Origin: Marinobacter confluentis
GTDB lineage: Bacteria > Pseudomonadota > Gammaproteobacteria > Pseudomonadales > Oleiphilaceae
Assembly (NCBI RefSeq): GCF_004785685.1
Contig: NZ_SRPF01000002.1
Span: forward strand, 806,001-870,000
Direction of reading: 5' to 3'
Length of the DNA stretch: 64,000 bases
Of the stretch, positions 59,570 through 64,000 are shown in pieces. The position numbers were made by a program, and so were the translations under genes. Within the stretch, counting starts at the first letter, position 1. Every line of letters starts with the position of its first letter. The notes under the pieces were generated by a model. It saw nothing but the letters and a program-made list of their open reading frames with translations, was not told the DNA's origin and searched no databases.

Positions 59570-59605
59570 AAGCCGGCATGCTTTCCTTCGAAAGCATGCC
59601 GGCTT
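59570..59605 (-). terminator. Intrinsic terminator of aceE-aceF
   Basis: A perfect 16-bp stem (59570-59585 and 59590-59605, core GCCGGCATGCTTTC) with a CTTC loop is followed, reading on the minus strand, by a run of T residues (complement of 59565-59570). It lies 26 bp after the aceF stop and faces the porin terminator. Confidence 0.93.
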
Positions 59606-59631
59606 ATGGCCGCGCTTCACTTCACATTGCG

Positions 59632-61308
59632 TTACAGCAGCAGCGACCGGATGTCGCCCAACAACTGGGCCAGCAGCGTGGTGAAACGGGCTGCGTCGGC
59701 GCCGTTCACCGCCCGATGGTCGTAGGACAGCGACAGCGGGCACATCAGCCGTGGCTGGAATTCCTTGCCATCCCAGACCGGCTTCATGGCCGCTTTGGAA
59801 ACACCCAGAATCGCCACCTCAGGGGTGTTCACGATGGGCGTAAACGCCGTACCGCCGATGCCACCCAGGCTGGTGATGGTAAAACAGGCGCCCTGCATTT
59901 CTGCCGGCTTCAGCTGTTTGTCACGGGCTTTCTGGGCCAGCTCGGCACTTTCCGCCGCCAGTTCCCAAAGGCCCTTCTTGTCCACATCCTTGATCACCGG
60001 CACCATCAGCCCGTTGGGCGTATCAACCGCGATACCAATGTGGATGAACTTCTTGCGGATGACTTCCTTGCGGTCCATATCCAGCGACACGTTGAACTGC
60101 GGCAGTTCCGCCAGCGCGGTGGCGCAGGCCTTGAGCAGGAACGGCAGCGGCGTCATCTTCACGCCCTTCTTCTCGCCCGCCGCTTTCTGCGACTTGCGGA
60201 AGTCCTCCATATCGGTGATGTCCGCATCCTCAAACTGGGTCACGTGGGGCACGTTCAACCAGCTGCGCTGCATGTTGTTGGCCGTAGCGAACATCATGCG
60301 GGACATGGATTCCCGTTCAATCTCACCAAACTGGCTGAAGTCCGGCAGCTTGACGCCCGGAATACCGGAGCCACCACCACCTGCCACAACGCTACCCTGC
60401 TGGGTCTGCTGCAGCTGGCTTTTCACATAGGCCTGAATGTCGTCTTTCAGGATCCGGTTCTTGGGGCCGGAACCCTTGACGCGGGTAAGGTCTGCACCCA
60501 TTTCCCGCGCCAACTTTCGAACTGCCGGGCCGGCATGAACCTTGGCGCCTGGCGCTGGCGGTTCGTAGGTTGCCGATGCAGGCTCGGCCTTTGGCTCTTC
60601 GCTCTTACCCTGAGGCCTGGACTCACTTTCCTGCTTGCTGTCACTGGCGGCGGGCTCGGAAGACGCGCTTTCCTCGCCTGCCTCTTCGTCATCGCCAGAA
60701 TCCCCGTCTTCCACCACCGTCATTTCAATCAGGTCATGGCCTTCGGAGATCTTGTCGCCCTCGGACACCAGGATTTTGCCAACCTTGCCGGCGAAGGGGG
60801 ACGGAATTTCCATGGTGGCCTTGTCGGACTCCACGGTCACCAGCGGGTCGTCCACCTGAATCTCGTCGCCTTCGCTGACGTTGATCTCAATGATCGGCAC
60901 ATTGTCGAAGCCGTCCAGCGCCGGCACCTGCACGGTTTCCTTGCGGGAACCGCCGGATTTCTTCGGCGCAGGCTTTTTTTCTTCGGCCGGTGCTTCAGCT
61001 TTTTCTTCGGTTTTGGCTTCCGGTTCGGCTTTGGCTTCTTCTTTCTCGCCATCGTCCGAACCCGCGTCGGCACTGGTTTCCATCATGCCAACCACATCGC
61101 CTTCTTTGACCTTGTCACCCACCTTGACGGTGATTTTGGTGATCTTGCCGGCACCCGGAGAGGGCAGCTCAACGGAGGCCTTGTCGGATTCGACGGTCAG
61201 AATCGGGTCTTCTGCTTCAACCGAATCTCCCTGACTGACGAGAATTTCGATAACTTCGACCTCATCAGCGCCGCCGAGATCGGGAACCTTGATTTCCTGT
61301 TCACTCAT
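59632..61308 (-). CDS. aceF: Pyruvate dehydrogenase E2 (dihydrolipoamide acetyltransferase) AceF
   Basis: AceF forms the core of pyruvate dehydrogenase and transfers the acetyl group to CoA. The 558-residue protein has two lipoyl domains with the modified Lys43 and Lys163 in ESDKAS and ESDKAT motifs, Ala/Pro/Glu-rich linkers (84-122 and about 205-255), an E3-binding region (HAGPAVRKLAREMGADL) and a catalytic domain. The active-site motif reads DHRAVNGA; the Asn replaces the usual Asp of DHRxxDG, a variant I also know from Pseudomonas AceF. The ATG at 61308 has GAGGAG upstream. Confidence 0.96.
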   Translation of the reverse strand: MSEQEIKVPDLGGADEVEVIEILVSQGDSVEAEDPILTVESDKASVELPSPGAGKITKITVKVGDKVKEGDVVGMMETSADAGSDDGEKEEAKAEPEAKTEEKAEAPAEEKKPAPKKSGGSRKETVQVPALDGFDNVPIIEINVSEGDEIQVDDPLVTVESDKATMEIPSPFAGKVGKILVSEGDKISEGHDLIEMTVVEDGDSGDDEEAGEESASSEPAASDSKQESESRPQGKSEEPKAEPASATYEPPAPGAKVHAGPAVRKLAREMGADLTRVKGSGPKNRILKDDIQAYVKSQLQQTQQGSVVAGGGGSGIPGVKLPDFSQFGEIERESMSRMMFATANNMQRSWLNVPHVTQFEDADITDMEDFRKSQKAAGEKKGVKMTPLPFLLKACATALAELPQFNVSLDMDRKEVIRKKFIHIGIAVDTPNGLMVPVIKDVDKKGLWELAAESAELAQKARDKQLKPAEMQGACFTITSLGGIGGTAFTPIVNTPEVAILGVSKAAMKPVWDGKEFQPRLMCPLSLSYDHRAVNGADAARFTTLLAQLLGDIRSLLL

Positions 61309-61318
61309 GACGATCTCC

Positions 61319-63988
61319 TCAAGCCAGCACCGGGTTCGTTTTGTTGCGATCGATTCCGTATTTGCGCATAGCTTCGAGAACCACATCCTGTTTTATCTCG
61401 CCATCACGAGCCAGGGCTGACAGCGCCGTGACCGCGACATAGTAGCGATCCACTTCAAAGTGGCTACGCAGTTTCTCGCGAGTGTCACTGCGGCCGTATC
61501 CGTCGGTACCCAGGGTCAGGTAGGTCTTGGGAATAAACGCCCTTACCTGCTCCGACAGCAGCTTGATGTAGTCAGTGGATGACACCACTGGCCCCTGCTG
61601 GCCTTCCAGGCACTGTGTGATGTATGCCTTCTTGGGGGTGTCGTCCGGATGCAGACGGTTCCAGCGCTCGATGTGAAGGCCGTCGCGGGCCAGCTCGTTG
61701 TAGCTGGTTACGCTCCAGACATCACTGGCCACATCAAAATCGTCTTTCAGCATCTGGGCCGCGGCACGGACCTCATTCAGGATCGCGCCTGCCCCCATCA
61801 GCTGAACCCGGGGCGACTTCTTCTTGCCCTTGGTCTCGACTGATTCAAGCAGATACATGCCCTTGATAATGCCGTCTTCGACCTTCTTGCCTTTCGGCAT
61901 GGCCGGCTGCTCGTAGTTTTCGTTCTCGATGGTCAGGTAGTAGTAGACGTTCTGGTTGTCCTCGAACATCTCCTTGATCCCCTGGCGAACGATCACCGCC
62001 ATCTCATAACCGTAGGACGGATCATAGGACTTGCAGCTCGGAACTGTCTGGGCCAGCACGTGGCTGTGGCCGTCCTGGTGCTGCAGGCCTTCGCCGTTAA
62101 GCGTGGTTCGCCCGGCGGTGCCGCCGATCAGGAAGCCACGGGCCTGGATATCACCAGCGGCCCAGGCCAGATCGCCCACCCGCTGGAAACCGAACATCGA
62201 ATAGAAGATGTAGAACGGAATCAGCGGGAAATTGTTGGTGCTGTAGGAAGTGGCCGCCGCAATCCAGGCCGCCATGGAGCCATCCTCGTTGATGCCCTCT
62301 TCCAGAATCTGGCCCTTCTTGTCTTCCCGGTAGTACATGATCTGTTCACGGTCTTCCGGCACATACTTCTGGCCTTCGGAGGTGTAGATCCCCAGTTGCC
62401 GGAACATGCCTTCCATGCCAAAAGTGCGGGCTTCGTCCGGAACAATCGGTACTACCCGCTTGCCGATGCGCTTGTCTTTGGTCAACGCCGTCAGCAGGCG
62501 AACAAACGCCATGGTGGTGGAAATTTCGCGGCCGTTGGAGCCGTCCAGCAGCGCTTTGAAAGTATCCAGCGACGGGGTTTCCAGACGCTGGCAGTCTTTA
62601 CGACGCTTGGGATAGAAACCGCCCAGCTCCTGACGCCGCTTGTTCATGTAGACGATTTCAGGGCTGTCCGGCGCGGGACGGAAGTAAGGCACGTCTTTCA
62701 GCTCGTCGTCCTTCAGCGGAATCGCGAAGCGATCACGGAAGGCCTTGAGCTGTTCAATATCCATCTTCTTGAGGGAGTGCGCGGTGTTCTGTGCCTCGCC
62801 GGCCGTACCGAAGCCATAACCTTTGATAGTGTGGGCCAGAATCACAGTCGGGCGGTCGCCGTGATCGTTCACGGCTTTGTGATAGGCCGCGTAGATCTTG
62901 TAGGGGTCGTGGCCGCCACGGTTGAGGCGGTTAATGTCTTCATCAGACAGGTTCTCGACCAGCTTGGACAGCTCCGGGTATTTGCCGAAGAAGTTCTTGC
63001 GCGTATAGGCCGGGCCGTTGCTCTTGAAATTCTGGAGGTCGCCGTCGACTGCTTCGTCCATTACCCGTTGCATCAAGCCGTCCTTGTCTTTCTCGAACAG
63101 TGGGTCCCACATGCGGCCCCAGACAACCTTGAGCACGTTCCAGCCAGCACCACGGAAGATGCCTTCCAGTTCCTGGATGATCTTGCCGTTACCGCGCACC
63201 GGGCCGTCCAGACGCTGCAGGTTACAGTTCACCACGAAGATGAGGTTGCTCAGGTGCTCACGACCGGCCATGGAAATGGAGCCCAGGGTTTCCGGCTCGT
63301 CACATTCGCCGTCACCAACGAAACACCACACCTTGCGCTCGCCCATGTCGATCAGCTCACGGCTGTGCAGGTACTTCATGACGTGGGCCTGGTAGATCGC
63401 CTGAATCGGGCCCAGGCCCATGGAAACAGTCGGGAACTGCCAGTAGTCCGGCATCAGCCAGGGGTGGGGGTAGGAAGACAGCCCAGTGCCGTCGACTTCC
63501 TCACGGTATTTGTCCAGCTGGCTTTCATCAAAACGGCCTTCGAGATAGGACCGGGCATAGATACCGGGGGATGAATGGCCCTGGAAGTAGATCAGGTCCG
63601 ATTCCCGCTTTTCATCACCACCGTGGAAGAAGTAGTTGAAGCCCACATCGTAGAGCGTGGCAGCTGAAGAGAAGGACGACACATGGCCACCCAGGTCACC
63701 CGGGCGCTGGTTGGCGCGCATAACCATCGCCATGGCGTTCCAGCGAATCAGTGACCGGATTCTGCGCTCCATGAACAGGTCGCCGGGCATTCTGGCTTCC
63801 TGGGTAACGGGAATGCTGTTCCGGAAAGGCGTGGTGATTGAATAGGGCAACTCGGTGCCATCTCGGCTCGCCCGCTCTGACAGGCGTTCGAGTATGTACT
63901 TGGCGCGGTCCACGCCCTCCTGATCAATCAGCGATTCCAACGCATCCAGCCATTCACTGGTCTCTGTGGGATCATCGTCCTGGTACAT
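61319..63988 (-). CDS. aceE: Pyruvate dehydrogenase E1 (homodimeric) AceE
   Basis: AceE decarboxylates pyruvate with thiamine diphosphate and acetylates the E2 lipoyl groups. The 889-residue protein is complete within the window and near the 887 of E. coli. The TPP/Mg motif is GDGECDEPETLGSISMAGREHLSNLIFVVNCN; other marks are YFQGHSSPGIYARSYLEGR and the C-terminal GTDGYGRSDTREKLR. The ATG at 63988 has GGAGG 6 nt upstream, which places the start just inside the right edge; a TTG one codon earlier is less likely. The stop lies 10 bp before aceF, so the two are co-transcribed. The promoter lies outside the window. Confidence 0.97.
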   Translation of the reverse strand: MYQDDDPTETSEWLDALESLIDQEGVDRAKYILERLSERASRDGTELPYSITTPFRNSIPVTQEARMPGDLFMERRIRSLIRWNAMAMVMRANQRPGDLGGHVSSFSSAATLYDVGFNYFFHGGDEKRESDLIYFQGHSSPGIYARSYLEGRFDESQLDKYREEVDGTGLSSYPHPWLMPDYWQFPTVSMGLGPIQAIYQAHVMKYLHSRELIDMGERKVWCFVGDGECDEPETLGSISMAGREHLSNLIFVVNCNLQRLDGPVRGNGKIIQELEGIFRGAGWNVLKVVWGRMWDPLFEKDKDGLMQRVMDEAVDGDLQNFKSNGPAYTRKNFFGKYPELSKLVENLSDEDINRLNRGGHDPYKIYAAYHKAVNDHGDRPTVILAHTIKGYGFGTAGEAQNTAHSLKKMDIEQLKAFRDRFAIPLKDDELKDVPYFRPAPDSPEIVYMNKRRQELGGFYPKRRKDCQRLETPSLDTFKALLDGSNGREISTTMAFVRLLTALTKDKRIGKRVVPIVPDEARTFGMEGMFRQLGIYTSEGQKYVPEDREQIMYYREDKKGQILEEGINEDGSMAAWIAAATSYSTNNFPLIPFYIFYSMFGFQRVGDLAWAAGDIQARGFLIGGTAGRTTLNGEGLQHQDGHSHVLAQTVPSCKSYDPSYGYEMAVIVRQGIKEMFEDNQNVYYYLTIENENYEQPAMPKGKKVEDGIIKGMYLLESVETKGKKKSPRVQLMGAGAILNEVRAAAQMLKDDFDVASDVWSVTSYNELARDGLHIERWNRLHPDDTPKKAYITQCLEGQQGPVVSSTDYIKLLSEQVRAFIPKTYLTLGTDGYGRSDTREKLRSHFEVDRYYVAVTALSALARDGEIKQDVVLEAMRKYGIDRNKTNPVLA

Positions 63989-64000
63989 CAAAACCTCCGC

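Noticed and set aside
59632..61308. Asn in the AceF active-site motif DHRAVNG as a sign of an inactive enzyme
   Set aside because: The same kind of change is known to me from Pseudomonas pyruvate dehydrogenase E2, so it is a lineage variant and not a defect.
59497..61371. Long plus-strand open frame opposite aceF
   Set aside because: It is the complement of a GC-rich, strongly conserved coding region, begins inside the porin terminator and has His-rich content typical of antisense frames.
62060..63574. 504-codon plus-strand open frame opposite aceE
   Set aside because: aceE is complete and conserved on the other strand; the plus frame has no recognisable domain.

Overview
This window reads as a chromosomal segment of a marine gammaproteobacterium, most likely Marinobacter or a close relative. 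The evidence is gene content and protein style: a fabA-fabB pair, a complete sufBCDS-sufA-sufT-sufE operon, the secB / yibN / gpmI-envC-ctpA-yibQ neighbourhood, hisB-H-A-F, mutY-yggX, the Pseudomonas-type aruCFGDB operon with two succinyltransferase subunits, and glycolate oxidase next to a TRAP transporter. The taxonomic call is inference. I saw no phage, plasmid backbone, insertion sequence or CRISPR array.

Layout. 1-1.2 kb: the 5' part of a TRAP-type solute-binding lipoprotein gene running off the left edge, then a SirB2-family membrane protein. 1.4-3.1 kb: fabA-fabB (unsaturated fatty acid synthesis). 3.2-9.7 kb: the Suf iron-sulfur assembly operon, preceded by a strong sigma70-like promoter carrying a near-consensus IscR type 1 site; iscR itself is not in the window. 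9.7-14.2 kb: a FlgT-like secreted protein, then a TraF-like outer-membrane protein, cca and a pteridine-reductase-like SDR. 14.3-16 kb: an acetyl-CoA acetyltransferase and trmL, closed by a 15-bp-stem terminator shared with secB. 16-22.2 kb: secB and a Cys-less membrane rhodanese on the minus strand, divergent from gpmI-envC-ctpA-yibQ (glycolysis and cell-wall hydrolysis control). 22.3-25.8 kb: hisBHAF and an SRPBCC protein. 26-29.7 kb: asmA-like, mutY, yggX, tRNA-Phe. 29.7-32.3 kb: a PAS-GGDEF diguanylate cyclase, a Ca2+/Na+ antiporter and a DUF4124 protein.

32.3-41.2 kb is a glycolate (2-hydroxyacid) module: glcD-glcE-glcF, a GlcG-type protein and a three-part TRAP transporter, all on the minus strand, facing a GlcC/FadR-type regulator. 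Two identical-pattern ACTGGT-N3-ACCAGT operators lie 105 bp apart in the divergent region. 41.3-45.4 kb is a basic amino acid ABC importer followed by astE; 50.4-56.6 kb holds aruC-aruF-aruG-astD-astB. Together they import arginine or ornithine and degrade it by the succinyltransferase (AST) route to glutamate and succinate. An RND efflux pair with a divergent TetR regulator sits between the two AST blocks; its putative promoter is covered by two GACA-N3-TGTC palindromes. 56.7-59.5 kb: a DEDDh exonuclease fused to a UvrC-like GIY-YIG domain, and a DcaP-like porin. 59.6-64 kb: aceE-aceF of pyruvate dehydrogenase, ending in its own terminator.

The least explained structures are two long hairpin-forming elements lodged inside operons (hisH-hisA gap and glcE-glcF gap). 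Their arms differ, but both are about 100-117 bp, have 23-30 nt inverted arms and contain inner mini-hairpins built on CAT-NN-ATG. A REP-like palindrome also overlaps the yibQ stop codon. All calls come from reading the sequence; no database search was run.
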